NCBI GenBank assembly: GCA_903864275.1
Contig: CAIPFE010000010.1
Coordinates: 124,001 to 188,000, forward strand
Source of the DNA: an uncultured Mucilaginibacter sp.
GTDB taxonomy: Bacteria > Bacteroidota > Bacteroidia > Sphingobacteriales > Sphingobacteriaceae
Length of the DNA stretch: 64,000 nt
Direction: 5' to 3'
The notes under the pieces are model-generated. The model searched no databases and was not told the DNA's origin. It saw only the letters and a program-made list of their open reading frames with translations. Made by a program: the position numbers and the translations under genes. Positions 42,250 through 50,977 of this stretch are shown piece after piece (the first letter of the stretch is position 1; each line of letters opens with the position of its first letter).

Positions 42250-43845
42250 TTGGACAGAACACTCATTATCGGCACACGCGGCAGCGACCTTGCGCTTTGG
42301 CAGGCACATTTTGTACAGGATAGCCTTGCTGCAATTGGTATAACTGCGGATTTAAAGATCATAAAAACCCAGGGCGACCGTATCCTTAATTTAAGTTTTG
42401 ACAAGTTGGAAGGCAAAGGCTTTTTTACGAAAGAGCTTGAAGAAGAATTATTGGCTGGCACCATTGATATAGCAGTACACTCGCATAAGGACCTGCCAAC
42501 TGAAAACCCCCCGGGACTTATCATTGCGGCAGTTTCAAAAAGGGAAGACCCGTCGGAGCTGCTGTTGATCCTGAAAGATTGTGTTGATGTGCATCAAAAG
42601 TTATCCGTAAAATTTGGCGGTATTGTGGGCACATCGTCCAACAGGCGCAAAGCGCAATTGCTGGCCTATCGGCCCGACCTCGACATCATTGATTTGCGCG
42701 GTAATGTGCCAACAAGGGTAAATAAATTGCGCGTTGAAAACTATGATGCCATAATGCTTGCGAAGGCAGGCGTTACCCGGCTTGGCTTAGATTTGAGCGC
42801 GTTTTATGTGGAGGAACTAAGCCCAACCGAATTGATACCGGCTCCGGCCCAGGGTGCTCTGGCCATACAGATCCGTGAAAACGATGCAGAACTGTTTAAT
42901 GCTTTGCAACCTTTAAACCACCCGGAGGTTGCGCATGAATTGGCTGTGGAGCGAACCATATTAAAACTGTTTGGCGGCGGCTGCCATTTGCCATTGGGTT
43001 GCTATTGCCGCAAGGATGATGGCAAGTACCAGGTTTTCACCTCGAAGGCTGATGAAGGTGATGCGTTTCCTGACAGGTTGTTTATTGAGGCCGAATCAAC
43101 CGACGGCCTGGCCGAAAAGGTTGTTTCTTATTTTGATAAGGACCGGAAGTTCCCTCAAAAAGTATTCATATCCCGCGAGCTTTCGGGGAACAGCTATTTC
43201 CGTAAAGCTTTGGAAAAACACAGGATAGAAATTGAGGCGCGTTCGCTGATCCGCACGGTGCCGGTAATCACCAAACTTGATAATTTTATTCTTAGAAATG
43301 TGGATTGGGTGTTTTTCAGCAGCAAAAATGCGGTTGAATATTTTTTTCACCTGGATCCTTTATTGCCAAAGAAAACAAAATTTGGAGTTATGGGCAGCGG
43401 CTCGGAAGATATGCTCAGGCGTGAGGGTTATTTTGTGGATTATACGGGCGCAGCTATCGACGCTGCTGATGTAGCTGCTGAATTTGCAAAACTGGCCAAC
43501 GGGACAACCGTATTGTTCCCAACAGCCAGCAATTCATTGAGAAGCATCCAACGGGCCTTGTCTCCCGATACAAAAATTATCGACCTGGCGGTTTATGAAA
43601 CCATCCTTGAAGAAGGAGTAGAACCAAGCGGGGCTGAAGTAATGGTATTCACCAGCCCCTCAAATGTCGATGCTTATTTTGCTGATAATTTACTCGATCC
43701 TGATCAAAAAGTTATAGCCATTGGCAAATCTACCGGTAAAAAGCTTGATGAAATAGGAGTTAAATATACCCTGCCTTACTCACCCGATGAAACTGGTTTG
43801 GCAGAAGCTGTTTTCGGGACTATTTGCCTGAGCTATAAATGCTGA
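42250..43845 (+). CDS. hemCD: Hydroxymethylbilane synthase fused to uroporphyrinogen-III synthase
   Basis: This is a 531-residue fusion. Residues 1-300 are HemC: IIGTRGSDLALWQAHF, KTQGDRILN, AVHSHKDLPTENPPGLI, GTSSNRRKAQL, and C245 in FGGGCHLPLG that carries the dipyrromethane cofactor. Residues about 305-531 are HemD (KVFISRELSGNSYFRKAL, VFFSSKNAVEYFF, FTSPSNVDAYF, AIGKSTGKKL). Together they convert four porphobilinogens to uroporphyrinogen III. Start is TTG 42250. This fusion order is known in Bacteroidota. Confidence 0.95.
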   Translation: MDRTLIIGTRGSDLALWQAHFVQDSLAAIGITADLKIIKTQGDRILNLSFDKLEGKGFFTKELEEELLAGTIDIAVHSHKDLPTENPPGLIIAAVSKREDPSELLLILKDCVDVHQKLSVKFGGIVGTSSNRRKAQLLAYRPDLDIIDLRGNVPTRVNKLRVENYDAIMLAKAGVTRLGLDLSAFYVEELSPTELIPAPAQGALAIQIRENDAELFNALQPLNHPEVAHELAVERTILKLFGGGCHLPLGCYCRKDDGKYQVFTSKADEGDAFPDRLFIEAESTDGLAEKVVSYFDKDRKFPQKVFISRELSGNSYFRKALEKHRIEIEARSLIRTVPVITKLDNFILRNVDWVFFSSKNAVEYFFHLDPLLPKKTKFGVMGSGSEDMLRREGYFVDYTGAAIDAADVAAEFAKLANGTTVLFPTASNSLRSIQRALSPDTKIIDLAVYETILEEGVEPSGAEVMVFTSPSNVDAYFADNLLDPDQKVIAIGKSTGKKLDEIGVKYTLPYSPDETGLAEAVFGTICLSYKC

Positions 43846-43854
43846 TTGGGAGTT

Positions 43855-43883
43855 CATAGTTAATGGTTCATGGTAGCTGCAAT
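43855..43883. repeat. gttcatagttaatggttcatgg word repeat
   Basis: This copy shares ggttcatggtagctgca with the repeats at 26129 and 27365. Confidence 0.6.
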
Positions 43884-43947
43884 TTGTTTACATTTCAATA
43901 ACTTTCTTCTTTCTATCTTCGCACTATAAAATTGTTCAAATAGAAAA

Positions 43948-44919
43948 ATGCTTCAAAGGCCCAGGAGAAATAGAAAAAGCGAAGTTATCCGCCAGATGGT
44001 GCAGGAAACGCACGTTAGCGCAGCAAATTTAATATTTCCGCTGTTCATTGTTGATGGTACTTTCCAAAAAACGGAGGTGGCTTCTATGCCTGGCATCTAT
44101 CGATACTCGATCGACAACCTGCTCCGCGAAATTGAGAGTTGCTTAAAGCTTGGGCTCAATTCATTTGATCTTTTCCCCAACATCGACGAATCATTAAAAG
44201 ATAAATATGCCACCGAAAGCCACCGGGAACAGAGCCTGTACCTGCGGGCCATCCGCGAGGTAAAAAAGAATTTCCCGGAAGCTTGCGTTATAACCGATGT
44301 GGCCATGGACCCTTACAGCAGCGACGGGCACGATGGCATTGTTGAGAATGGCGAGATTTTGAATGATGAAACGCTGGAGGTGCTTGGTAAAATGGCGCTG
44401 GCACATGCCCAATGCGGTGCTGATATCATAGCGCCCTCGGATATGATGGACGGGCGCGTGGGTTATATCCGCAAGGTATTGGACGAGAATAAATTCACCA
44501 ACGTATCCATCATGTCGTACTCGGCGAAGTATGCGAGTGCTTTTTACGGGCCATTCAGGGATGCATTAAACTCGGCGCCGAAATTCGGGGATAAAAAAAC
44601 TTACCAGATGAACTCCGCCAACCAGCGGGAAGCGTTGATCGAGGCCCGTCTTGATGAACTGGAGGGTGCAGATTTTTTGATGGTAAAGCCGGCCCTGCCA
44701 TACCTCGATGTGATCAAATTAATAAAAGACAATACTGAACTGCCGGTTGCGGCCTATAACGTAAGCGGCGAATATGCCATGATCAAAGCAGCTATACAGC
44801 GCGGCTGGCTTAATGAGCAGCGCGCAATTACTGAAGTGTTAACGGGCATCCGGCGGGCGGGTGCGAGCGCGATATTAACCTATCATGCGAAGGAAGTGCT
44901 GGAGAATAAATGGTTTTGA
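43948..44919 (+). CDS. hemB: Porphobilinogen synthase (delta-aminolevulinate dehydratase)
   Basis: This 323-residue enzyme joins two aminolevulinate molecules. The two Schiff-base lysines lie in SIMSYSAKYASAFYGPF and in ADFLMVKPALPYLDVI. The metal region reads DVAMDPYSSDGHDGI, with aspartates in place of the zinc cysteines, so it is probably of the magnesium-type. Length is typical. It is followed by a cccctaaaggggg repeat and hemL. Confidence 0.96.
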   Translation: MLQRPRRNRKSEVIRQMVQETHVSAANLIFPLFIVDGTFQKTEVASMPGIYRYSIDNLLREIESCLKLGLNSFDLFPNIDESLKDKYATESHREQSLYLRAIREVKKNFPEACVITDVAMDPYSSDGHDGIVENGEILNDETLEVLGKMALAHAQCGADIIAPSDMMDGRVGYIRKVLDENKFTNVSIMSYSAKYASAFYGPFRDALNSAPKFGDKKTYQMNSANQREALIEARLDELEGADFLMVKPALPYLDVIKLIKDNTELPVAAYNVSGEYAMIKAAIQRGWLNEQRAITEVLTGIRRAGASAILTYHAKEVLENKWF

Positions 44920-45041
44920 GGCCCCCGGCCCCCTAAAGGGGGAGAAGTTAAGAGGGCTAATAATAAAATAGATGTACTTAGCGCATATGTTTTTATAAAA
45001 ACAAAAAGTCTCTCTTATCGGGGGAGATTAGAGGGGGCTAA
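44920..45041. repeat. cccctaaaggggg repeat pair between hemB and hemL
   Basis: gccccctaaagggggag-type sequence at about 44920-44958 and gggggagattagagggggct at about 45019-45038 surround AT-rich sequence. The hemL ATG follows the second unit immediately. Related to 49823-49914. Confidence 0.7.
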
Positions 45042-46394
45042 ATGTTAGATTCATTAAAAAAAGTTTCGGTTGATTCAAATGAGTCAGGGGGTAAACCTGA
45101 TATCAGCAGGGAAAGATCTGCTGCATTATATGCAAAGGCAAAAACGTATTTTCCGGGTGGGGTTAACTCGCCGGTAAGGGCGTTTAAGTCGGTTTATGGC
45201 ACACCGCTTTTTATTGAAAAAGGGGATGGCAGCCAGTTATGGGATGCCGATGGCAACCAGTTTATTGATTTTTGCTGCTCGTGGGGGCCGTTGATCCTTG
45301 GCCATAACCATCCGAAAGTACGCGAAAAGGTAATATCGGTTATGCAAAACGGCATGTCGTTCGGGGCACCAACCGCTTTGGAAAACGAACTGGCCGAACT
45401 TATCCTCAACAATAATAAACTTATTGAAAAGCTGCGCTTTGTAAGCTCGGGCACCGAGGCAGTAATGTCGGCCATCAGGCTGGCAAGGGGTTATACCAAA
45501 CGCGATAAGATATTAAAATTCGAAGGCTGCTACCATGGCCACAGCGATTCGCTGCTTGTAAAAGCAGGTTCGGGCCTGGTTACTTTTGGCGAAACGTCAT
45601 CAGCGGGCGTACCAAAAGCATTTGCTGATGAAACCATTGTTGTGGCGTTAAATGATAGAAAAGCTATAGAAACGGCATTCGAAGAATTTAAGGGTCAAAT
45701 TGCTGCGATAATTATTGAACCCATTCCGGCCAATAACGGCTTGCTTTTACAGGAAAAGGCCTATCTGCAATTTTTGCGTGAAATAAGCACCGAAAATGGC
45801 ACACTATTGATATTTGATGAAGTAATATCCGGCTTCAGGATAGGTTTTGAAGGCGCCGCTGCTTATTACGGTATCAAACCCGATATACTTACTTACGGCA
45901 AAATTATTGGCGGGGGCTTGCCGGTTGGCGCCTATGGGGCTTCGGCAGAAATTATGGGCCATGTTTCGCCGGATGGAGGCGTTTACCAGGGCGGTACACT
46001 ATCAGGCAACCCGGTAGCTATGGCAGCTGGCATCGCGCAACTAACAGAATTGCTGCAGCCAGGGTTTTACAGCGACCTTGATAAGAAAACGGGAGAATTT
46101 GTTGCAGCAGTACAAAGTTTTGCCGATGCACGTAATTATAAATTCAAGGTATTTAGCATTGGTTCCATTTTTTGGTTTGCTTTTACTGACCAGGAAGCTG
46201 TACGCAGGGCGGATGAAATAGATGCGTCAAGCATGGAATTGTTTAAAAAAATGCACCGCGAATTATTGAACCGGGGCATTTATCTTGGTCCATCAGGCTA
46301 CGAGGTTGGGTTTATATCGTCAGCCCATACAAAAACAGACCTGGAGAATGCAAAACGTGCTATCTTTGATAGTTTGGAAGCCGTATTTAATTGA
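45042..46394 (+). CDS. hemL: Glutamate-1-semialdehyde 2,1-aminomutase
   Basis: This 450-residue PLP enzyme converts glutamate-1-semialdehyde to 5-aminolevulinate. SRERSAALYAKAKTYFPGGVNSPVRAF is the usual N terminus, EGCYHGHSDSLLVKAGSG follows, and K287 in ILTYGKIIGGGLPVGAYG binds PLP. The first 22 residues before SRERSA are not typical and begin beside an intergenic repeat, but no better start codon is present. Works directly after HemA. Confidence 0.95.
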   Translation: MLDSLKKVSVDSNESGGKPDISRERSAALYAKAKTYFPGGVNSPVRAFKSVYGTPLFIEKGDGSQLWDADGNQFIDFCCSWGPLILGHNHPKVREKVISVMQNGMSFGAPTALENELAELILNNNKLIEKLRFVSSGTEAVMSAIRLARGYTKRDKILKFEGCYHGHSDSLLVKAGSGLVTFGETSSAGVPKAFADETIVVALNDRKAIETAFEEFKGQIAAIIIEPIPANNGLLLQEKAYLQFLREISTENGTLLIFDEVISGFRIGFEGAAAYYGIKPDILTYGKIIGGGLPVGAYGASAEIMGHVSPDGGVYQGGTLSGNPVAMAAGIAQLTELLQPGFYSDLDKKTGEFVAAVQSFADARNYKFKVFSIGSIFWFAFTDQEAVRRADEIDASSMELFKKMHRELLNRGIYLGPSGYEVGFISSAHTKTDLENAKRAIFDSLEAVFN

Positions 46395-46401
46395 AAATAA
46401 G

Positions 46402-46475
46402 TGGCAGTAGCAGTCTAAAGTAGCAGTTCTGCTGCACCCGCCAATTACTGCAACTGCTACTCTTAACTGCAACTA
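46402..46475. repeat. Inverted agtagcagtt repeat
   Basis: agtagcagtt (46419-46428) pairs with aactgctact (46452-46461) between hemL and the kinase gene. Confidence 0.55.
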
Positions 46476-46480
46476 AAAAA

Positions 46481-47350
46481 ATGAGAAGGTCATTCATAAT
46501 ATTTTATGCGCTCATCATTTATGCTTTATCCGAATTAATTTGGTGGGGCTATCTGCTGGTTAAACTAATGCCCAGCAGTTTGGGGATGATCGTGGGCGAG
46601 GGATCGATATTCATCCTCGTGTTTTTTGTTGGCGCCTATTGGCTGCACAGGTCATTCATGAGGGAGCGTAAATTACAGGAGCAAAAAAAGAATTTTTTGC
46701 TTTCGGTAACGCACGAACTAAAGTCGCCGCTTGCCTCTATTAAAATTCTTTTGCAGACCATTCAGAAAAGGGATCTCACGAAACAGCAAATGCTTGATTT
46801 TATTGGCAAATCATTAACGGATATTGACCGGCTGGATGATATGGTTGAGAATATGCTGCTGGCTTCAAAAATCGACAATCGGTCCTATACATTTCCCAAA
46901 GCCAAATTTAACTTATCTGTTTTGGTGGATAGCATTGTAAACCGTTTACAGCTCACAAAATGCGAAGGGACACAACAGATCATTGACGCCGAGATCGCCC
47001 CAAAAATTGAGATCACAGGCGATAAATTCGCATTAACATCGGTCGTTACCAACTTAATTGAGAATGCGATAAAGTATTCGGGGCCATGCGAAACGGTAGG
47101 GGTGAAATTATTTTCGAAGGATGGTAAAGTTTTTTTGCAGGTGGCGGATCATGGTATTGGCATAGCCGATGATGAAAAACCCCGCATTTTCGATAAGTTT
47201 TACCGGGTCGGCAGTGAGGACACCCGTAATACAAAAGGCACCGGTTTAGGTCTGTATATTGTAAAAGAAGTGTTGGACAAGCACCAGGCCAGCATAAAAG
47301 TGAAGGATAACCGGCCGGCAGGTAGTATATTTGAAGTCGTATTCGATTAA
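46481..47350 (+). CDS. Sensor histidine kinase within the heme cluster
   Basis: This 289-residue kinase has two membrane segments (about 5-27 and 40-58) with almost no extracytoplasmic loop. HisKA has H78 in LLSVTHELKSPLASIKILLQ; the ATPase domain has NLIENAIKYSG, DHGIGIADDEKPRIFDKFYRV and GTGLGLYIV. A tiny sensor region suggests it detects a membrane or intramembrane signal. A response regulator follows after 134 bp of word repeat. Confidence 0.93.
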   Translation: MRRSFIIFYALIIYALSELIWWGYLLVKLMPSSLGMIVGEGSIFILVFFVGAYWLHRSFMRERKLQEQKKNFLLSVTHELKSPLASIKILLQTIQKRDLTKQQMLDFIGKSLTDIDRLDDMVENMLLASKIDNRSYTFPKAKFNLSVLVDSIVNRLQLTKCEGTQQIIDAEIAPKIEITGDKFALTSVVTNLIENAIKYSGPCETVGVKLFSKDGKVFLQVADHGIGIADDEKPRIFDKFYRVGSEDTRNTKGTGLGLYIVKEVLDKHQASIKVKDNRPAGSIFEVVFD

Positions 47351-47455
47351 AAACACGAATTTCACCAATTGAAGCGAATTTTCACAAATCTGCTTTTATA
47401 ATTTGAACGATATTAATTCGTGCAATTCGACTAAATTCGTGAAAATTAGTGCAAT
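47350..47455. repeat. cacgaatttcacc / gtgaaaatt word repeat
   Basis: The region carries cacgaatttcaccaattg, gcgaattttcac, then aattcgtgcaattcg and attcgtgaaaattagtg, partly inverted. This wording forms a family of its own in the window and separates the kinase and regulator genes. Confidence 0.6.
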
Positions 47456-47484
47456 ATCAATTAGCGTATAAATAAAATCAGATC

Positions 47485-48192
47485 ATGCCCAACAGAAAAA
47501 GAATTTTATTAGCCGAAGATGAAGAACATCTTTTGGAAGCCATAAAACTTAACCTGGAACTTGAAGGTTACAAAGTGTCGACCGCTACTAATGGGAAAAA
47601 GGCACTACAGATATTCAAAGAAGAGCGTTTTAACCTGGTAATTCTGGATGTTATGATGCCCGAAATCGACGGCTTTGTAGTTGCTGAAACTATCCGCCTC
47701 GAAAACTCGGAAGTGCCGATCATGTTTTTGACTGCCAAAAACACTAACGAGGATAAAATTTCGGGGCTAAAGAAGGGCGCCGATGACTACCTCACCAAAC
47801 CTTTTAATCTCGAAGAGCTAATATTAAGGGTAAATAACCTTGTAAAACGCAGTCTGAAAGGCGATGAGCTTAAGGAGTTCAACAGCTATAAGATCGGTGA
47901 TAAAACCATTCATTTTAACTCGTTCGAACTGGTCAACGCCGATGGGTCAGTTACGCCTTTAACCAAAAAAGAAACTATGCTATTAAAGCTGCTTATTGAG
48001 CGCCGGAATGATGCCGTATCGCGCGAGCAGATATTGGAAACGGTGTGGAACTACGATGTTTACCCATCCACCCGTACCATTGATAATTTTATCCTCACTT
48101 TCCGTAAGTATTTTGAACCGGACCCTAAAAACCCTGTTTATTTTCATTCAATACGCGGCGTAGGCTATAAATTTACTGATAACCAGCATTAA
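47485..48192 (+). CDS. OmpR-family response regulator
   Basis: This 235-residue regulator has a receiver domain (phospho-acceptor D55 in LVILDVMMPEIDG; conserved T and K in MFLTAK and GADDYLTKPF) and a C-terminal winged helix (PLTKKETMLLKLLIERRNDAVSREQILETVW; TRTIDNFILTFRKYFE; IRGVGYKF). Together with the upstream kinase it forms a two-component system inside the heme cluster. Its TAA overlaps the next ATG by one base. Confidence 0.95.
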   Translation: MPNRKRILLAEDEEHLLEAIKLNLELEGYKVSTATNGKKALQIFKEERFNLVILDVMMPEIDGFVVAETIRLENSEVPIMFLTAKNTNEDKISGLKKGADDYLTKPFNLEELILRVNNLVKRSLKGDELKEFNSYKIGDKTIHFNSFELVNADGSVTPLTKKETMLLKLLIERRNDAVSREQILETVWNYDVYPSTRTIDNFILTFRKYFEPDPKNPVYFHSIRGVGYKFTDNQH

Positions 48193-48719
48193 TGTTTACA
48201 AACAGGACACGCTTATTCATTGGCATTATTTTTTTGCTGTCGCTGACATTGCTGGTCAATCTGCGGCTTTATGAATTTGCTTCCCTGGCGCTGATGTTCA
48301 TCGTTTTACTTGGCTGGGACTATATCAGGCAGGGAACGCTCGTAGTGGCAGCAAGATGCTTTCACCACAAAGAATACGACAAAGCCGAACGCCTTTTACT
48401 GGAAATATTTAAGCCCGAATGGTTGCGAAAAAACCGCCGCGGATACTATGAGTTTTTAATGGGCGGTGTTTGTTTGCAAAAACAGGATTTTGAAGACGCC
48501 GAAAAACATTATGAAATAGCCGCACAATACCCCTTGCGTTCAGTAAATGACCACGTGGCTGCATTGGTGCATGTGGCCAATATCAGTATAAGGCAAGGCA
48601 ATTACGACAAGGCCGCGGCCTACCTGCAGCTTGCTGAAAAACACCAGGAAAAGACAAACGCCAAAATGAAGGATGTAATTAACCGCCTTCACGAGGAATT
48701 GAAGAAACACAAACCGTAG
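48192..48719 (+). CDS. TPR-containing membrane protein
   Basis: This 175-residue protein has two N-terminal membrane segments (about 8-24 and 29-48), then helical repeats of TPR type (DYIRQGTLVVAARCFHHKEYDKAERLLLEIF; DFEDAEKHYEIAAQYPL; ISIRQGNYDKAAAYLQLAEKH). It overlaps the regulator stop by one base, so it belongs to the same operon. It may scaffold heme enzymes or the kinase at the membrane; this is inference. Confidence 0.75.
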   Translation: MFTNRTRLFIGIIFLLSLTLLVNLRLYEFASLALMFIVLLGWDYIRQGTLVVAARCFHHKEYDKAERLLLEIFKPEWLRKNRRGYYEFLMGGVCLQKQDFEDAEKHYEIAAQYPLRSVNDHVAALVHVANISIRQGNYDKAAAYLQLAEKHQEKTNAKMKDVINRLHEELKKHKP

Positions 48720-48804
48720 GGACGCCCCTCGTGGATGCCCCTATCAGGTCGTCCATAAAATGAGGGCGGCCACAAGGGCCGCCGCTACGACGATTTACGA
48801 TTTT

Positions 48805-49839
48805 ATGAGAGATTCATTATTAATAAAAGCCGCATTTTCAGAAAAAACAGAACGTCCGCCGGTATGGATGATGCGCCAGGCCGGCCGTTTTATGAAAGAA
48901 TACTGGGATATAAAAAACAAGTATTCTTTCCTCGAAATGTGCAAAACCCCCGAACTGGCCGCTGATGTCACCATGCTGCCTGTCGACCTGTTAGGTATTG
49001 ATGCCGCCATTTTATTTTCGGACATATTGGTTACCGCCGAAGCGATGGGCGGCGATCTGAGCTTCACACAAGGAACAGGCCCCAAATTTGCGAACCCTGT
49101 ACGTACACAAGCCGACGTTGACAAATTGGATACTGAAGTGGTGCATAAACTGCAATACGTGGCCGATGCCATCAAAATTGTACAGCAAAGGTTAAAGGGC
49201 AGTATACCCCTTATCGGGTTTGCGGGCGCGCCTTTCACCGTAATGAGTTACCTGGTTGAAGGCGGATCATCAAAAGATTTTAAGTTAACCAAATTAATGC
49301 TGCATAACGAGCCGGAACTTGCCCACCAGCTTTTATCAAAAATTGCAACTGTAACAGCAAATTATTTGAACCTGCAAATTGCAGCCGGCGTAAACGCTGT
49401 TCAAATATTCGACAGCTGGGCGCAGGCGCTGGCATGGGATGACTATAAAGAATTTTCCCACCGTTACATCTGCGAGATCATCGGCAAACTGAACAGGGAG
49501 GATGTTCCCGTAATATCATTCTGTAAAGGAAGCTCGGTTTTTGCGCCACTAATGGCCGAGGCTAAACCTGATGTAATTTCTATCGACTGGAATGTTGATT
49601 TACTTGACATTAAAAAACGTTTGCCTGCCGGCATAGCCGTACAAGGCAATCTCGATCCGCATATTTTGTATGCTGATAAAAAGGTGATAAAAGAACGCAT
49701 TTACCGCCTGTTCGACAGGATGAAGGATGAAAACGGCTTTATTTTTAATTTAGGCCACGGCATTATGCCTGATATCCCGTTTGATAATGTGAAGTACGCG
49801 GTAGATATAATAAAAGAATACGGCCCCCCTGCCCCCTAA
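48805..49839 (+). CDS. hemE: Uroporphyrinogen decarboxylase
   Basis: This 344-residue enzyme makes coproporphyrinogen III. PPVWMMRQAGRFMKEYW near the N terminus, AAILFSDILVTAEAMG, and GFAGAPFTVMSYLVEGG are the substrate-binding motifs; FNLGHGIMPDIPFDNVKYAVDIIKEY is at the end. Start 48805 is preferred, because the longer in-frame start at 48760 adds an unconserved stretch over a gatttacga repeat. The last residues (GPPAP) and the stop codon derive from a cccctaaaggggg repeat. Confidence 0.95.
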   Translation: MRDSLLIKAAFSEKTERPPVWMMRQAGRFMKEYWDIKNKYSFLEMCKTPELAADVTMLPVDLLGIDAAILFSDILVTAEAMGGDLSFTQGTGPKFANPVRTQADVDKLDTEVVHKLQYVADAIKIVQQRLKGSIPLIGFAGAPFTVMSYLVEGGSSKDFKLTKLMLHNEPELAHQLLSKIATVTANYLNLQIAAGVNAVQIFDSWAQALAWDDYKEFSHRYICEIIGKLNREDVPVISFCKGSSVFAPLMAEAKPDVISIDWNVDLLDIKKRLPAGIAVQGNLDPHILYADKKVIKERIYRLFDRMKDENGFIFNLGHGIMPDIPFDNVKYAVDIIKEYGPPAP

Positions 49840-49914
49840 AGGGGGAGTTCACGCGGGGCTTCATTAATAATGCAAATCAAAAGTTCCCCCTTTAGGGGGT
49901 TAGGGGGCCTGAGC
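49823..49914. repeat. Inverted cccctaaaggggg repeat overlapping the hemE stop
   Basis: gccccctaaagggggagtt (about 49829-49848) faces ttccccctttagggggttag (about 49882-49902). The hemE TAA lies inside the left arm, and the hemJ ATG follows the right arm by a few bases. Confidence 0.75.
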
Positions 49915-49915
49915 T

Positions 49916-50449
49916 ATGTACAACTATATCCTTTCCATACATATTATATTCGTCGTCTGCTGGTTTGCGGGGCTGTTTTATATGGTGCGCCTGTTTATTT
50001 ACCATACCGAGGCGCAGGAGAAACCTGAACCTGACCGCAAAATATTATCAGACCAGTTTGAGCTCATGGAGCGGAAGCTTTGGTATATTATCACAGTGCC
50101 ATCCATGGTATTTGTTGTGGCCGCAGGAATCACAATGCTCATCATAGTTCCCGGATGGCTGCAGCAGCCCTGGATGCAAATTAAACTGGCTTTTGTTGCG
50201 GGCTTGCTCGTATATCATTTTATTTGCCAGAACAAGATGAAACAAATGGCAAAAGGCGTCTACTCCTGGACATCCACCCAGCTCCGCATCTGGAATGAAG
50301 TTGCTACTATATTTTTATTCGCGATAGTTTTCCTTGCTGTGCTTAAGGACAGCTTCAGCTGGATCTTTGGTGTTGTTGGGATTGTGCTTTTATCAATGAT
50401 ATTGATGTCCGCGGTGAAGATTTATAAGTATTACAGGATGAAGAAGTAG
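49916..50449 (+). CDS. hemJ: Protoporphyrinogen oxidase HemJ
   Basis: This 177-residue membrane protein of the HemJ/CopD-like family has four to five membrane segments. H9 in LSIHIIFVVCWFAGLFYMVRLFIYH and the lysine in WMQIKLAFVAGLLVYHF match the residues known to matter in HemJ. It would oxidise protoporphyrinogen IX with heme as cofactor. Its place after hemE supports this. It abuts the convergent small antitoxin-like gene with no spacer. Confidence 0.88.
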   Translation: MYNYILSIHIIFVVCWFAGLFYMVRLFIYHTEAQEKPEPDRKILSDQFELMERKLWYIITVPSMVFVVAAGITMLIIVPGWLQQPWMQIKLAFVAGLLVYHFICQNKMKQMAKGVYSWTSTQLRIWNEVATIFLFAIVFLAVLKDSFSWIFGVVGIVLLSMILMSAVKIYKYYRMKK

Positions 50450-50629
50450 TTACTTAAGAGATTCTTCATCAAATTCTACTTTGCCCCATAATTCCAACAA
50501 TTTATTTTGATTTTTGACGGTTAAAAATAATTTCAACGCAGCTTCGATCAAAGCATTTCTGTCAGTAATATGACTAATGCGCTGCGCCTTTGCCATCAAT
50601 TCATCATTAATTGTCAGGTTGATCTTCAT
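50450..50629 (-). CDS. VapB-like ribbon-helix-helix protein (59 residues)
   Basis: Reading leftward from ATG 50629, MKINLTINDELMAKAQRISH is followed by ITDRNALIEAALKLFL and a short acidic tail to TAA at 50450-50452. The INDEL-mAkA and N-ALIEAALK pattern matches DUF2191/VapB antitoxins. No PIN-domain toxin follows; the gene before it encodes a DUF2442-like protein (36-bp gap), a possible partner. It was too short for a routine gene scan. Confidence 0.7.
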   Translation of the reverse strand: MKINLTINDELMAKAQRISHITDRNALIEAALKLFLTVKNQNKLLELWGKVEFDEESLK

Positions 50630-50665
50630 AAACCAAATTTAGATAAAAAATTGGAGACAGTACGG

Positions 50666-50977
50666 CTATTCAATCACACCTTGATAAAGATTATGAACAG
50701 GAAATATCAGATCATAGTCGTGCCAGTTTAAGTTGCCATTTGTTATTTCAAAATGTTTAAACAGGTTTTCATCAAGATATTTTGAAATTGATGGATGAAG
50801 CGATTTGGTAAGAAATGGTTTAAAGTCAACTAATTTTTCATTCCCGTCATTAAACAAAACGCTGATAGCATAATCCCCAATATAGTTGGCGGAAATAACC
50901 TCAGTTACATCGATTATTTTACTTGTATGATAGTCCTTTATAATTTTCGTGCTCCTATTTCTTCTCTTCAATCCCAA
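50666..50977 (-). CDS. DUF2442-like protein
   Basis: This protein of up to 103 residues has the DUF2442 layout: IIDVTEVISANYIGDYAISVLFNDGNEKLVDFKPFL, then LFKHFEITNGNLNWHDYDLIF. Such proteins often accompany toxin-antitoxin-like small genes. It overlaps the alpha-galactosidase gene by 23 bp; the true start may be at TTG 50971. Its stop is 36 bp before the antitoxin-like gene. Confidence 0.7.
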   Translation of the reverse strand: MGLKRRNRSTKIIKDYHTSKIIDVTEVISANYIGDYAISVLFNDGNEKLVDFKPFLTKSLHPSISKYLDENLFKHFEITNGNLNWHDYDLIFPVHNLYQGVIE

